From Casuarius casuarius (Eukaryota; Chordata; Aves; Casuariiformes; Casuariidae), in NCBI GenBank assembly GCA_003342895.1, contig PTFA01000493.1:150247-214246 (forward strand): a stretch of 64,000 bases of DNA. The letters run 5' to 3'. The notes beneath the pieces are model-generated. The model was not told where the DNA came from and ran no database searches. It was given only the letters and a program-made list of their open reading frames with translations. Position 1 is the first letter of the stretch; every line of letters starts with the position of its first letter. The position numbers were made by a program, and so were the translations under genes. Of the stretch, positions 50,938 through 64,000 are shown in pieces.

Positions 50938-51010
50938 CAAAACATTTTGGTTTACCAATCCCCTCCCCCCGCTTCAGAAGCCTAATTTTTTTTCTCCCCA
51001 TGGGTATTTT
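50938..51010. repeat. AT-rich, possible old interspersed repeat
   Basis: A stretch with CAAAACAAAACATTTTGG, a word pattern also seen near 21,940 (TCAAAACATTTTGAG). Possibly remnants of one family; unnamed. Confidence 0.2.
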
Positions 51011-54000
51011 TTAAATTATTTTCACTCAAAACAAATTCGAAGTCAAATTATAGACTTCTTCATGAGGCAAAAATACCAAGTTCCAAACCAGTCTGATCAC
51101 TAAGCTGTGAAAATGCCAACCTCTGTGCTGCCAAGCACTACGATACCAGGTAGTGGCTAAGAGTCCCAGCCGTGCACCTGAGCCAGAGCAGAGGGTACTG
51201 TATATTATTAGATACTTTACAATATCCATAAACTCATTCATAAATTGGGAGCCTCTGGCCCTAGATACCGTACAAAGCCAGGACAGAAAGATCTCCCTCC
51301 CTCCCAAATGGGCTATAATTTTGCCCTCCTTTTCTTCTTTTATTTATTTACTTTAATTTTTGCAAAGTTCTCCCCTGTCAATACTGCTTCTGGGAGCGGA
51401 GACAAAAAGCCAATTACAAGCAAGAATGGCGTGCGTAGGGAAAACATGCCAGTCACGTTAGTGCTGCTGTTCCTTCCCTTCTCGCACGCGGCTTCCTGAG
51501 TGGAAAACGAATGGGGAAGCTGTGGCTGTGACTGCGTAGGGACCGTTCCCGAGGGCAGGAAGAGGTGGGTTGAGCCCGTTTCCTCTCACCCAGCGGGTGT
51601 AGTGCATTGACAGATAACAGTTAGCAACATTTTATTCTCTATTTAGCCACATAAATGGCTAAAGAAGGGACTGCGCACACAGTGAATCCGAGCCCCGTTT
51701 TCTCTCACTGAATCACATTTCAAAGAACTGGGTAGGAATTTTGCTTTTTTTTCAAAAGACCCAAACTGCAATAATAAAAATGATTCAGCTGCAATCACAG
51801 TGATTTTCTCTAGTCTCTTCTCAACACACCTACGCCAAGGAAGCCGCTCGCACCACCGAGGGGGCTTTGCAATGGCAACGCCTTCTAGCCCAGCTTGCTA
51901 CTGACCCGGGGGGTACTTGAGCCAGCGGAGCGGGGAGGAATTTAAGAAGCCGCAGCTATGCAAACAGGTCATTCTTGGGATAGATTTGCAGTCCACGCAC
52001 TGCAGCACCCCTAAGTCACCAAAGGAAGGGCATTGGTCTTGAATTGCCACTGGAGCCTCTACAGAGGTTTCCAGCAGGTTTTTGGGAGAGAAAGACGAGA
52101 GGGTTCAAGAGCCTGTTCATTTTTATCACGCAAGTCACTCAAACCGAAACGTGCCTGAGCGCTAAAACGGCCACAGAGCAACCCAGCGAGAGCCAGAGCT
52201 TTCCATTCTCTAAGGCCCGGCCTGCGGCTGCCTCCTCACCAGGGCCACAGACGTAATTCAGGCAGTCCCAAAGTCTCTCTCGCTTCCATCAAGGCCCGGA
52301 AAATCAAGCAATGAAAACTTGAGCCTCGGCCTGGCAGGCCCCTGGGAGGGCTCTCTGCAACCTGAGACAACCTCCCCGCCGTCTCGGAGGCATTACGCTC
52401 GAGAGCTGCAGCAGTAATCTCAGCTTCCCCCAAGTCCCTTGGAGCTTTGCTGTTCTTTTCCAAGAGCCCCTCAGCATTGCCCTGGCACTGAGCAGCAATT
52501 TTTCAAGAAGGGCAACTGTTAACAGGTAAATAAAACAACTCTGAAAAAGCAAGCAGTTTCTTTATACCCGCTCCCCACGCTATAGGATCAAGGGCAGAGT
52601 CCACCTGGAAGCTGAGAGCTTTTGTGTTTTGTTTTCATGCCTGCCTGGCACTTGTACCTTCCCTGCTGTCTCCTTTCCCTTTGCTGCCCCTGCCCCAGTC
52701 GCGCTGCAGGGGAAGTGTCCTCGCGGATGGCCCCAACCGCCTGTACTCCTGGGGGCCCTTTACCTGGCCGTACCCCCGTGTTCGGCAGGCAGTTATGCCA
52801 AGAATAAATCTGCAGACACGGTGGCTCAGCAAGAGCATACGCCTGGGGTGCTTCACAGCACAGCAAGGAAAAGCTTGCAAGGGGAGCAGTCTTATTTCAA
52901 ACATGAGCAAATCATGAAAAAAATTCAAGAATTTGAAGAGCAGGATCCCTTTCTGCTTCATGCAGCACATGCCCGAGCCTGGAGGGGATTTCAACGCTGA
53001 GGAAAGCCTGTCCTCCGAGGAGGGCTGCACTTGCCGCGACCGCAGCGAAGGGCAGGCAGATGGCCCCGGCGGTGCTGAGCGCGGCGCAGCGGCAGCACAG
53101 GAGCGGGCAGGCTGGCTCTCCGGGGAGCCGGCAGCTGCCCCAGGCAGGGGAGCAGGGCTTGCAGACCCGGCTACTTGCAACACCCATGTTTGGTATCACG
53201 GAAAGAACCAGAAGGAAAAGGCGGAATTCCCTGTGTATTGGACAGAGTTGGCATGTAAATCGGAGCAAGCTGAATGCCTGAAGTAGATGGTGCAAGAACA
53301 GCTATAAATGTAAAACAGGAATTAGTATCTTAAGACTGCTGTCTTGACCTCTGTGCGTGCCCGGGGGAGGTGGGGGCTGTGCTGTCTGCCTGAAACAGAA
53401 GTCAGGGATTAAGGTGTTGAGCTGTGTATAGATTGGAAACTCCCGTTCGCAGAGGAAATTTCCAGATTGGCTTTATTCCAGAAAATCATTCCCAATTTCT
53501 CCTTGAGGGACATTTCCAAAAGCTTTTCATTTTGATTTCTGACTTTCTTCCTTTCAGCTGTCAGCTACAATATTATGCAAACACATTTATAATGAAAAAA
53601 CATTAACAATGAAATGGCAAATCTGCTTGGAGCACTGAGCGTGTTGGCGCTCTCAGAACTGTTCCCTCTCTCCTCCTCAGTCTTCCCCGTGAAGGCCACG
53701 AGTTCAGCAGCACGCTGGGGTTTCAGAGGAACCCTGGCTGCTGAGGGAACTGGTCCCCCGAAATGACTCCCAGTGGCTTCAGTAAAAAGGAGTAAGACTG
53801 CCTGTTTGCTCCTTGCCTTCACACGCTTCTGCATTTCTCAGTTCCCTTTTGCAGTTCAGTAGCTACCGGCTTCCAGAGCTCCTCCAGTCTTGCTTTCCGC
53901 TCAGGAAGGCGGTGGGAGAGAAGGGAAGGACTGTGATCAACCAGGGTCTCCATCTGTGCAACTGCAAGATGCTTAGCAAGGTCAGGTTTCCCTGAAAAGC

Positions 54001-57000
54001 CCCACATGGACCTTTCCCCGGTGGTCTTGCCACTGGGAGATCTGTTTGGTATCAGAAAACAAGCAGAAAGGGAGGCAGACCACGCTGTGGCAGGAGTATT
54101 GCCAGGTCCCAAAGGCAGGGTGGCTGCACCCACTGCTCGGTAGCTCAACGCACTGCTGGGTTAAGCTGCCTCCAGTCCTAGAGCAGTGCACTTGGTGCTG
54201 GTTAGAGAAACAGGGTCTAGAAAACAGCAGGGGATTTTTTAGCTGAGTAACAACTTCATTTTGGCTTTATGCCTGAAAGTTTCGCTCAGCCCAGAGTACA
54301 GTGCACAGTACCGAGTGGAAGCTGTTTCCCAAAGCACCCCTGCCACACACACTTGTTTCTCAGGTGTTAAAACTTCGAGTATGATTTAAGATTTGCCAAA
54401 TCCTCCTCCCGAAATCTGAGTTTCCTTCTTTCAGCACAGCTGTAACGTACTAAGGAACCTGCCCCTGATCTGACTCTGGAATATTTCTTAAAAAGCTTGC
54501 ATCTAGTTACCTGCTCTTAAACAAGTTTCCTTCAATCCACTATAGAGAAAGAGTTCACAACTTCCCTCTTAAATATATTCCCGTTTCTTCAAAAATGTCA
54601 GAAACCTCCTCTTAAACAAGGAAATCTTTGCCCAATTTTAGCTTCCATAATTATCATTGCTTAGTAAGTAGCAAAGATTTACTGAGAACAGGGCACTGGA
54701 GCCCCTAAGCGGAGACCCGCTGCAGAGCCACGCTCAAAGGCAGGCGCCGGGAAGGCCAGCCGAGCATTCGCTGCGATCTGCATCGCGAATTCCCCTCTGC
54801 CTCCTCACACGCACCATCCAGCCCCACAGGGATGACCGTGCAAACACCGGGCAGGCAGCAAACAAGACACCAAACTGCCTTTCCTCTCCCCCTCCGGGCC
54901 CCTTCTCCGGCTGCTTCAGTCGCAGACTCCTAGAAAACTTGATGGCTACGTATTTCTGGCACATCTCCTTCACATCTAGGCACTGAGAACAGAAGACATT
55001 AACTTCCCTGCCCCTCCTCACCCCCTGGACGGGCACTGAATTTCAATGGGCAAAGCTGGGAAGAAGCCTAGGACCCCCCATCCTCCCCTCGGAATAAATA
55101 CAGGAACGAATGCTTTCTGGAGGACCGGGAGCTGTTTGCACCCGAGCTGCGAGAACCAGACTGAACAAAGGGCCTTAGGAAGAGCCAAACGGTGACTATG
55201 ATGTAAATGGGTAAAGCTGGGGATGACGGAGGTGGAAGAAAAGTCTTTGAGACAGTGATACGAGTCTTTAAAAAGCAATGACAAAAAACAAGCAGGCAAC
55301 AGCCCTGGAGAAGTGTGCTCTGGGGGACGCCACAGCACCCCTTCAAGCAGTGAAGTGCTTGTACTTGCTCAAGAACAGGTGGGAGCGTGGAGGGAGCAAT
55401 GCTGTTCCTGCAATCGCTGTATTTCTTTCCTGTTAAAGGAGGAGTGGATTGCAAAAGGAGCAGAAAAGCCAGCTGTGGGCTAAGAGGCAGCCCCAAGCAC
55501 GCAGAGTGCTGTGCCCAGAGCAGTTAAGTTCAGACACCGCAGCAGTTTTGGCAGGCTGCTCCTGCTCCACAGAGCTCCCAGGCTCTCACCTCCCTCTTAT
55601 CTGCTAGATCCGAGCATGTGCTTAAGCATTTCGTTGAATCTGGCTTCTTTGGTGGAGCCTTCAGATTTGTTCTGGGAACGCATGGGCTGATCAGGAGGCG
55701 CTGATCCACCCAGCGTTTCATTGGTGAGGACTGATGCCGGGATCAGGCAGTGGCAGGAAGATCTCCGACACCACTTGCAATCCATGCTAAGAACACAGCA
55801 GTCCTGCCCACCCGCCTGGACATCCCTGTTGTGCAAGCCAAGCAGGCTCACTGGTCACAGTCTCTGGTCTCCCCTTTTCCCGAGAGATCCAGAATTCCTC
55901 CAGGTTTAGCTTTTTATCCATCACACAGCAGAGACCAGCTTCAGCAACGTGTCTGATCAGAACTGCAAAGCACAAGGAAGCGATTCACCACCCAGCTAAC
56001 CAGAAATCCCCAAGACTAACCTCTGCCCGGTTTGCTGTGCGAGAAAGGAACATTTTCTCACTCTGCTGGCAGACAATTTATTTTTCTGTATCCAATACTT
56101 GAAGGAATCAGATGCCCCTTTCCTATTTCGTTATTATAATTAAGCCTACACAGCTTTCTTGATCCACTTCTGTTCTGTGCTATCCACTCCTCCCAAAACT
56201 CTTGGGCAAACCAAGACAGTAAATGGAAATCAGGCCTTGGAGGCCATGATGCCTCCTGCCTCCAGTGCCATGTGGGTTTCTCCCCTAACTAGTTGTTGCT
56301 CAGAGGAAAACAAGAATTTTCAAAGAAGCTAAAAGAGAATTTAAGGTATTGGGCTCTTCTTCCCCAGAACATCCAAATGGTTTAATCTCACCTAACTTTA
56401 GTCATTTAGCTTCCTTACACAGAAATGTTATCTCCAGTGTCTAAACTATTTTAGATGCTTATCTTGGGGTGGAGAGATCACATCCTAGAGGTATTGATTT
56501 CTTTCCATTAACTGTATGCAAGTCCAAACAGCTAAAGTTGGAGATTACTCCTGTCCATAAGCAAAATGGGTAATCCCATGTCATACCTCCAATTCATTTA
56601 AACTCCTCGGAAAGCCTTTGTTTCCATATCTACTGTACAAAGGGGCTTTGAAGGTGCTACTTTTTTGCCGCAACTGCTCAATAGAATATTTACAGACATG
56701 ATAGTGATTTTATTGTTGCTCAATCAATTCTTTTTCTTTCAGACTTGTATTTCAGTTTCTCCTTTCCTCTTCTTAAAAAGGGGACTGGGGAGGGGGGAGT
56801 GGAATGGGTTGTTTCTTTTGGAAAAAAACCTGCACTGATTTTTATGTAAATTAAACCTTGCATATGTACAGACTCTGGGACATTGCTCCAGTCTGCTGCA
56901 GCTCTGTTTACGTTGATTGATTTTAAGGCTGTGATCAAAAATTTTTAAATTAAAGAAATATTAAAAAACAGTAAGTCTTTCTTAATGGGTGTTGTATAAC

Positions 57001-59331
57001 TAAAATGAGTGGTTTCCAAGACTAATGTCAAGCACCTTTTCATGCTGGTGAACTGGATTCCTCTGCAAAAAACTCAGTGAAAAAGCTATGCTTCTGACAC
57101 AGTAAGACGGATTGCAAACTAACGCGAGTTACTGTTTTACACAAGGGTAAGGGCAGTGATCAAGTCCCCACTAATGCCGCCAGCAGCCCTTGCTAGCTAC
57201 AGGTTGCCTTTGCCAGCACACTCAAAAGTCACTGCTTACAGGTTTTATCAAAGCAGGAGCAGGGTGGGAAAGGCATTTAGTTTCCATTTCTAAAGTACCA
57301 AACCATCCACAGGCACATGCAGGCTCTCGCATCCTGGGTAGCCCCAGCCACATTCTGGCCTCCTCAGTGATGCTCCTCGTTGTGTTTCAGAAAGCCTGTT
57401 GCGGCACTGCTGAGAGTCGAAGCCTTTCGAAGCAAGGCAAGCACCAGCTCTGCTTCTTACTGAAAACTAGCAGGACAGCAGCCTGCACTGCTCGCTGTTG
57501 CACTGAAAGGTCACCAGCAGCTGGCAATGCTGCTCAGCTTGGTAAGCCCGAGCTACCAACCTTCTGATGGGATTCAGCAAGTCCCTGAGGTTTCTTAGAA
57601 GGGACTGTGCTTTGGGGGCTGGAGGAAGAGGAAAGGTCACAAGGGCAGTTACTAGAGGGCAGACAGTAGCTGGCAGCTCAGTAAGGACTATTTCCTCCCC
57701 AAACCTTCGCAGCTAATTGAAAGCTGGTTTAGACCAGAAGGGAAGGAGATCCTTCCACTTCCAGGTTATGGCCAAAGCCTCCTCTTACAAGGTCAGCAGC
57801 AGGGGGGAGATTTTAACTTGGTAAGTTTAGGACTCACTCAAGTTTAGGGCAGGTCAGCCACAGAGCCAGAGCGCTCTGCTCTGGCAGGGCCCAGGCTCTC
57901 ATATATCAGCTTCCTTCCTCCCCCAGCCCTCAGCTATCTCCTTGGCAGAGAAGATTCAGCTACTGCTTGATCCAGCAGCTGCTGGAGCAGCAAAGCCCCA
58001 GGTGCCTGGGCACTGGGCACACCTGCCCCACGGACTCATCAACTCCCAGCAGCTCCAGACCCATACGCTGCCAGAAAGGCACCGGACAGCAGCATGCAAC
58101 CACACCACCACCTTTATCTAGCTTTCATATTGCAAGCTCAGGGCCTGGAAATTGTACAGCTCTTAGGATTACATGGTCCCTCCTACATATCTCCTTAATA
58201 TAGACAATTACATACAGCAGCCAGTGCTATGAGAAGCAAGACAAGCTTTTGTCTGCTTTACTCCCTGGGACCTACCTGTGAGATACTCCACAGCTGCTCT
58301 CACGCACAGGAGCCACAAGACCGGTGTCCCCCACCCCAAGCATCCACCACTATCAAAAAAAAGCCCCTCCTTAGGGGCACGGAGGGTTTAAATAACCTTC
58401 AGACGAGGCTTGCCTGAACCGCATTGGCCAGGGCAGAGAAGGTGGCAGCCCAGGAGGGGTCAGGCAGGGAGGCAGGTGGCAACGCCAGCTCGTCAAGCCC
58501 AGGTGTCACGCAGCGTAAGGGCTCGAATATTGTGCCTGTATTTGCCGAGTATTTTCACTCACTAATTCCTGTATCAGATGTAGTAACTTGGGGCTTGAAT
58601 CTGAACTGTGTGCCTTAGCATAACTCTGCGAAAGGATATTTGACTTCGCTGGTGTCAATAAAATCACTCTAATACGACATGCTGGTAACGAAGAACATGG
58701 TTTGTTCTCTGTGACCTCTTCAGCAATACGTGGTAGTTTGCAGAACAGAAGTGTACAGGCAGTTTTTACAGTAACAGAGACCTAAGCTGAGGTATGAAGA
58801 ACATGCTGGAAAGATGGATATAAAATACACAGAAATGCATTAAACTCTTCCATTGCTTGCATGATTTCTAGGCTTGCTCTTACAGCCTGGGAAATACCAT
58901 ATTTCCTGGTTCATATTTCTAGAACTTCACCTGCATATGCCAACTCTCGTAGACTAGTTTCAAAAAATCGCTCTTAAAAATCACATTGAGAATAAAAACA
59001 TCCAACAGCTGTGGGAGTCAGCCTATAGGATTTCTACCCCCACTGATGCATTTCCAGACTCCACTCTCAGTTTATAAATCTCAGTCTAGCTTTATTAACC
59101 CTGCTGCAGATTTACAAATCCTATTAGAGATTTGCAAATCACACCAATCTACCCTACATGGAAAGTCCTCATTGACAAACCCACACACTCTGCCTAGGAA
59201 ACAGGGCCACGTGACGATAAGTAACCTGCTTTATAAATCTCTTTCCATATTTTTTTTCTCAGACACGCCCAGTCTGAGCTGTCTGTTGTGATGATGCTGA
59301 GCCTGATGAAGGGAAGATGGAGGAGGCCTTA

Positions 59332-59360
59332 ATCTATTGATCTATCTATATTGATCTAGT
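59332..59360 (+). repeat. ATCT-type simple repeat
   Basis: A short imperfect run of CTATTGATCTATCTATATTG type units. Confidence 0.7.
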
Positions 59361-59494
59361 CCGGGGCTTTATGCTACCATCCATCCCCTCATATCTGAGC
59401 ACCTTCCAATAAAACAGACGGTAATTGCAACTTCTGTATAGTTTTGCATGGAATAATTTGCATTTTTCTCCACAGGGAAGTTCACATACTGAAA

Positions 59495-59508
59495 AATATA
59501 TATATATT
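59495..59508 (+). repeat. Short TA repeat
   Basis: An AT/TA dinucleotide run followed by a T-rich stretch. Confidence 0.8.
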
Positions 59509-62500
59509 TTATTTTTTCTGATTTTCTTTTCATTTTTTTCATTTCCTGAATGCTGCCATAATACATGTAACAAAATTCAAATCCCAGCTCAGGAAGGGTC
59601 TGCTCCATGACACTATGCCCTTCTTCAACGTACGTAAGACACGAGCTAAAACTGACCGAAAAACGAATGGGTCTGCAGCAAGTCCATTGCCATTCAGGCG
59701 CCAGCCGCACNGAAAAGCTTCCTAATGCCTTGTGATGGGAAAACCTTGGAAAGTGCCNTGTTCAGGTCTAGTCTGGATAAGCCCTCAGAAATTCAAATGT
59801 TGTTCCAAGATATCTGAGGAGTCTGAAAAAGCTGGACCGATTTCCCTGTGCTTCCTGCGTTAAGATAGTCTGGAAAGACCTGCAGAAACAGCTCTCACTT
59901 TCCATGGCTCTCAGCATTCGGGGTCTCACGAAGAAGCAATAACCTGAAAAACAAGTGACAACTATCTCTGCTGGACTGGTGAAGCATTAGAAATTCCAAA
60001 CCCTACAAAATCAGGGGATTAGCTTAAAAAAAACCCCACGAGTTATTTTTAAAGAGTCATTCTGAATTCTTTATGCCTGCTGATGTCTCTAGCTTTTGGG
60101 AAATCTCACTTAGTCGCAGGATTCCAGGGGCTTGAAGATTTAAGAAAAACACAGAAAATGAAGGCTTTTGGCAAACTGCAGTATTATTGCAACCACTTTT
60201 CTCCAGTTTCTCATCTTCACTTCTGCCCTACTCCTTTTTTATTCTGAACCCAGGCTCTGCACNATTCCTCTTCTTGCCCTATAAACCGCTTAGCATCCCA
60301 AAGTATCTGCTTCTGGACATTTGTCCTGGCCTTCACCATTCCAGTATCAGCCTCAGCTCCCCTTCCTGTCCTTGTTCTTGCATCTGATCACCTCTCCTTA
60401 CCTCTTGCTAGTTTTTTTCCACCTCTGCTTCTCTGCTGCCTCCCTGCCAGCCCCTCAGGCGGTCCCCTGCCTTTGATGGCATTTCCGAAGACACTGGCAC
60501 GTTGCTATGAACCCTAATAGAGCTTCAAAGCCAGAGACTGCACAGACATTGCTTTGTGTGTCACACGCCGTTTCTGTGGGTCTATCCATGCGGGAATAAC
60601 ATCGCACAAAGAGGGCATGCTTGGCCAACAGAGGAGCAACAAGTCTGCCGTTCCCAGAANGGGCTGGCTGTATTGTCCAGTGTGTCCATTACGTTGGCTC
60701 CGAAGACAAAAATTTGTATCATTATAAGAATAAAGAACACCCTGGCAGAGCAGCATAGCGAGAATCTTCTAGCCTGCTAATGGCTGAGAAATGTCAATTA
60801 TGCNCAACTCTGTCTTAAAAGCACATGCAGGATGGGGAGGAGGGGTGTTGAGAAATGGCATTTCTTGTTACTCGTTAGGGAGACCACATAGGGCCCTGGA
60901 CTCTCAAACAGTATGCACCAGGAGTAGTTAGCTGTCAGGGCTGCGGCAGACCCGTGCACGGGAGCAATTCCAGGGTGTGAGAAAGCCCCCACAAAGGGCT
61001 CCCTGATCTGGGCCGCTGAGGGCTGCACACGAGGGCGAGGGTTACAACGTGGTCCCTCAGTGTTATCCACTGCTTGCTTTGAGGGAATCCAAACTTTAGT
61101 CAGGAAACCCGTGGCTCTTGTCTGCAAATCCTGGCAGACGTGTCATTAAGGCCCCCCTTCCCCTGCCCTCCCCTGGTCTGTCACGGCTCCAGCTCCAAAG
61201 CAGCTCAGCCTGTCCGCTGCTGCCCGCTCCAGGCGCTTGGCTGGCAAGGACGGCGCTGGCCAGGAGCACCCTGCAGAGACCTGCTGCCCAGAGTAAGGTG
61301 ACGCTGCTGGAGCTCTTAAAAAGGCATTTCGAGGCAGAGACCTAGGCAGAAGGGGGAGAACAGCAAGGTACAAAATTGGATTTCCAGCCTTAGCAGTGCT
61401 TCGTTGAGCAGCAAATGGAAACCATCCTCCTCGTGTGACTTGTTCGGCAGTCAACAAAGGGGAATATTTGTAGAATATTTTCCATAGACATTTCTGATGA
61501 AAACAGTGACAAAAATACATTCCCAGTTCGTTTTTCCACAGCAAAAGTTGGGGCTTTTGTCAAAGGAGGCAAAACCAAAATATTTCAGCTTTGAAATTCT
61601 GCTGCACTGCCTCAAGGGAATTGTAGTGCAGTTGCCTGGCACTCCCCTCGAGGGCCGGGATTCCCATGCAGGCTCCAGCCCTCGAACCACACTGTGGTAG
61701 GCCTTTTTTGGAGAGGTTAAAGGCAGCCTCATAGCTGTGGGGGACAGATCATTTTCACACTGTCCTCATTTTTCTCGAGAAAAACAAAGAAAACAAAACA
61801 GCATATTTAAAAGTCTTGTGGTTTTTCTATCAGGATCTTCTTCTAGCACATGCAGGGTCTATGCAGGACCTTCTCTCTCCACCTGGCATGACCAGAAAGA
61901 CAGAAAAATTGTGGCCCTTAAGGTAAGAAATCATGACCATTATGGTAAGAACTGTTGACAGCCAGTTGATCTCAGAGCGNTGAGGAGCTGGAGACCCTTC
62001 GCAATCACCTGTATCTCTGGCCTTTAACAGTCATTTAGCTGGGGATGCAAGAACCGTGAAGAAATGTGGTTAAAGAGTCAACTGTGTTCACTCCTGGGGC
62101 ATTAATGTCACCTCTCGGCAGTGCCTAGTTGTCTTAGGAGACGAGTGAAAGAGAAGAAATGTCCAGATTCAAAACCATAGCAAAAAGGGCTCCACCGCCC
62201 ACCAACGGCGACAGCTGCCACCTTGGCATACGCAGCCTGGCCTACCAGCCCCGCGAGCAGCCCCCGGCAGGGCAGGCTCACGCTGGGATCCGTCACACCC
62301 ACCTGATGCGTGTTACAAGAACACGTGTGGGGGAACCGCCTGGTCACGTGGCTCCTGCTTGCAAGCTCTTCAATCCTATTAACAGAAGCTAAAAATACAG
62401 CAAATACGCTTCTTGCAGGCTTACTGCACATGTGCTCCTACCAGCCTTGCTCCAAGAATTTCAAGTGGGAGGGAAAATTGGGAATGTGACAATCTCGCTT

Positions 62501-62867
62501 TTGCTACAAATGTCGAGTCTGTCTGGCCACCATTTCGGCGACACTTCTGTGGCGGCTGCCACCTTGGTTGACACTGACGATTGAACGCGGTCTCCACATC
62601 TAAAATGTAGCAGCTACTACCAAAGCCGGTGCTGCTTAGCTGGTGCCGTAGCCGACCTGTATCCTCTGTGAAATTAATAGCGTGTCCTGTGTCTTCTGTT
62701 CACAGGTTGATAATGCCCTTGAGTCAATAACTCAAAGCAAACACAACAGGCCAGAAAAAGAGAGCNCTTGCAAAATTTCTGAATTACCCCAAGGCCACTT
62801 TAAAGCCGNAGAACAGTATTAAGAGGCTTTTGGTGGCTATAAATAGAATTTGCGCACACCTGAAGGC

Positions 62868-62915
62868 AACTTTTACACTGTTGGAGTGATGTAAAGGACT
62901 TTGGTGTAAAGTGGA
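62868..62915. repeat. Inverted-repeat fragment, possible reptile repeat
   Basis: AACTTTTACACTG and GGTGTAAAGTGG are imperfect inverted copies flanking GTGATGTAAAGGACTTT. This resembles a dispersed element of reptile genomes; the family is not certain. Confidence 0.3.
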
Positions 62916-63231
62916 ATTAGGCTCGTGGTGTTTAAATAGCAATGGCCCATATCCTGGAATTGTATCTTACAAAAGCATTTTGCAGTAATAAAATTTCGGT
63001 GGATAAGGTCGCTCTTCCAGCAGCTTCCAGTATTGTAGTCTTCCACTGCATTAAAGGGNAAAAAAAGCCCCATTCCCCCCGAACTGAGCATAAACAATTG
63101 TGACTCATGCCAGAGGGTTCTCAGTCTAGCATGGTGGGTGGATAAATACAGGTTTCTGAAACGGCTGATAGTTCTTGCTGCGCAGAAGTATTTCTAAGAG
63201 TTACTGATGAAGGAAATAGAGTGCAGAAGGG

Positions 63232-63252
63232 TTTTTTTTTCTCTCTCTCTCT
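63232..63252 (+). repeat. T-run and CT simple repeat
   Basis: A run of T's followed directly by CTCTCTCTCTCT. Confidence 0.9.
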
Positions 63253-64000
63253 AATAAGGCAAATGCCATGANAAGATAAGGCGAGAAGATTTATTTCTGG
63301 AGATCTGCAGGAGGTGGAAAGCTATATGCCCTGTGTTATCCCAACCGTGGTGGTAAAATATGGTTGAATAGTATGTTCAGAATACAGTTAGAATAAAATC
63401 AGTGTGATTTGAATTCTGCCATGCACTCCATTATGTTACTGAAGCTGGGTAATGNTTTTTTTCTGGCCACTTGTACCGCCAGCTCTAGACGAGTATCTAG
63501 AAGAATTCAGGCTGAGGAGTAGAAGGCAGCCTGGAGCCAAACTGAAGCTTGCTTGCACCCTGTGTGCCTTAACACTTTTAGCCAGTAGGTTGATTAGGCA
63601 ATTAGGCTGATGGGAACCTTTGAACGTTTGAGAGAAACGTCCCTCTGGAGATGCTCATCTTTCCATTGATTATAGAGGGGCTGCTGACAACTAGATTACT
63701 AACTTAGAGATCTTGTAAAATACCAAAAATTAAGTAGGATGAATTCTGAATTGAAAGGCATCGCCTTAGAAAAAAGGATTCTGCCAATCACTGTAGTAAG
63801 ACTACAGAGACACCACAGGGGGAGTACGTGTCTGTGTGACAGAGAAAGATTTCTGATAAAAAGTGGATTTAGCATTACCTCCTTGGGNTGAGTTCCAGGG
63901 ATTTACCGCTTGTTAAATGCATGTAAATGGGCAACTATCTGCCATGGAGAGACACTCTCAACGTTTACACTAAACTCACTTATCAAGACATTCTGTTTTT

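Larger units (their letters stand above)
59711..63888. other. Isolated ambiguous bases (N)
   Basis: Single N's occur at 59,711, 59,758, 60,263, 60,660, 60,804, 61,980, 62,766, 62,809, 63,059, 63,272, 63,455 and 63,888, and nowhere before. They mark uncertain consensus calls, not scaffold gaps. Confidence 0.98.
49911..64000. other. Intergenic region downstream of PLEKHO1
   Basis: About 14 kb without a recognisable gene. The first part (49.9-51.4 kb) is AT-rich and may include distal 3' UTR or old repeats. A GC-richer patch lies at 52.6-53.2 kb with overlapping open frames on both strands and no known domain. The rest holds simple repeats (59,332-59,360; 59,495-59,508; 63,232-63,252), a possible reptile repeat (62,868-62,915) and isolated N bases from 59,711 on. 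I looked for ANP32E, the next gene in human, whose last exons encode long acidic runs, and found none. Confidence 0.7.

Noticed and set aside
52635..53286. Overlapping open frames of 117-182 codons on both strands
   Set aside because: GC-rich patch without recognisable domain; the frames overlap each other and have no exon-like boundaries.
59000..59170. CRISPR-like array from repeated TTTATAAATC/TTTGCAAATC words
   Set aside because: The words are short, unequally spaced and AT-rich, in a vertebrate sequence; there is no constant repeat-spacer pattern.

Overview
This window is vertebrate nuclear DNA with ordinary spliced genes: GT-AG introns, CpG islands, poly(A) signals, old SINE fragments and microsatellites. 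There are no operons, Shine-Dalgarno sites or prokaryotic mobile elements. Two protein-coding genes are clear, both on the + strand: the last five coding exons of VPS45 (1-19,030, left-truncated by the window) and a complete PLEKHO1 (about 28,475-48,770 or further). In human the order VPS45-PLEKHO1 is found at 1q21.2, so this is conserved amniote synteny. The proteins are close to, but clearly distinct from, the human ones as I remember them. Several MIR-type tRNA-derived SINE remnants are visible. I see no Alu, L1 or avian CR1 3' tail, and the introns are long for an avian microchromosome. A non-avian sauropsid (crocodilian or turtle) is my best guess, held loosely.

Layout. 1-18,273: five VPS45 exons (914-1072, 1882-1989, 2310-2431, 8931-9062, 18186-18273), with introns 3-4 and 4-5 of 6.5 and 9.1 kb. 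18,274 to about 19,030: VPS45 3' UTR with three poly(A) signals. 19,031-28,100: intergenic, with a 36-bp minisatellite (19,774-19,881) and CpG-rich blocks near 20.5 and 24.4-24.8 kb. 28,080-28,750: PLEKHO1 promoter CpG island and 5' UTR with an upstream ORF. 28,746-48,587: six PLEKHO1 coding exons giving a 427-residue protein. The 13.3-kb intron 2 interrupts the PH domain and holds a second, very dense CpG island (35.35-35.68 kb). 48,588-64,000: PLEKHO1 3' UTR, then about 14 kb in which I find no gene. The neighbour expected from human synteny, ANP32E, is not visible. Twelve isolated N bases all lie after 59,711.

How the genes relate. VPS45 is an SM protein for SNARE-dependent endosome/TGN fusion. 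PLEKHO1 (CKIP-1) is a PH-domain scaffold at the plasma membrane and in the nucleus. They are neighbours by ancient synteny rather than by shared function. I found no convincing new biological system. The leads most worth checking are regulatory: the intronic CpG island, the upstream ORF, a G-tract/C-tract hairpin candidate in the likely PLEKHO1 3' UTR, and the in-frame minisatellite.
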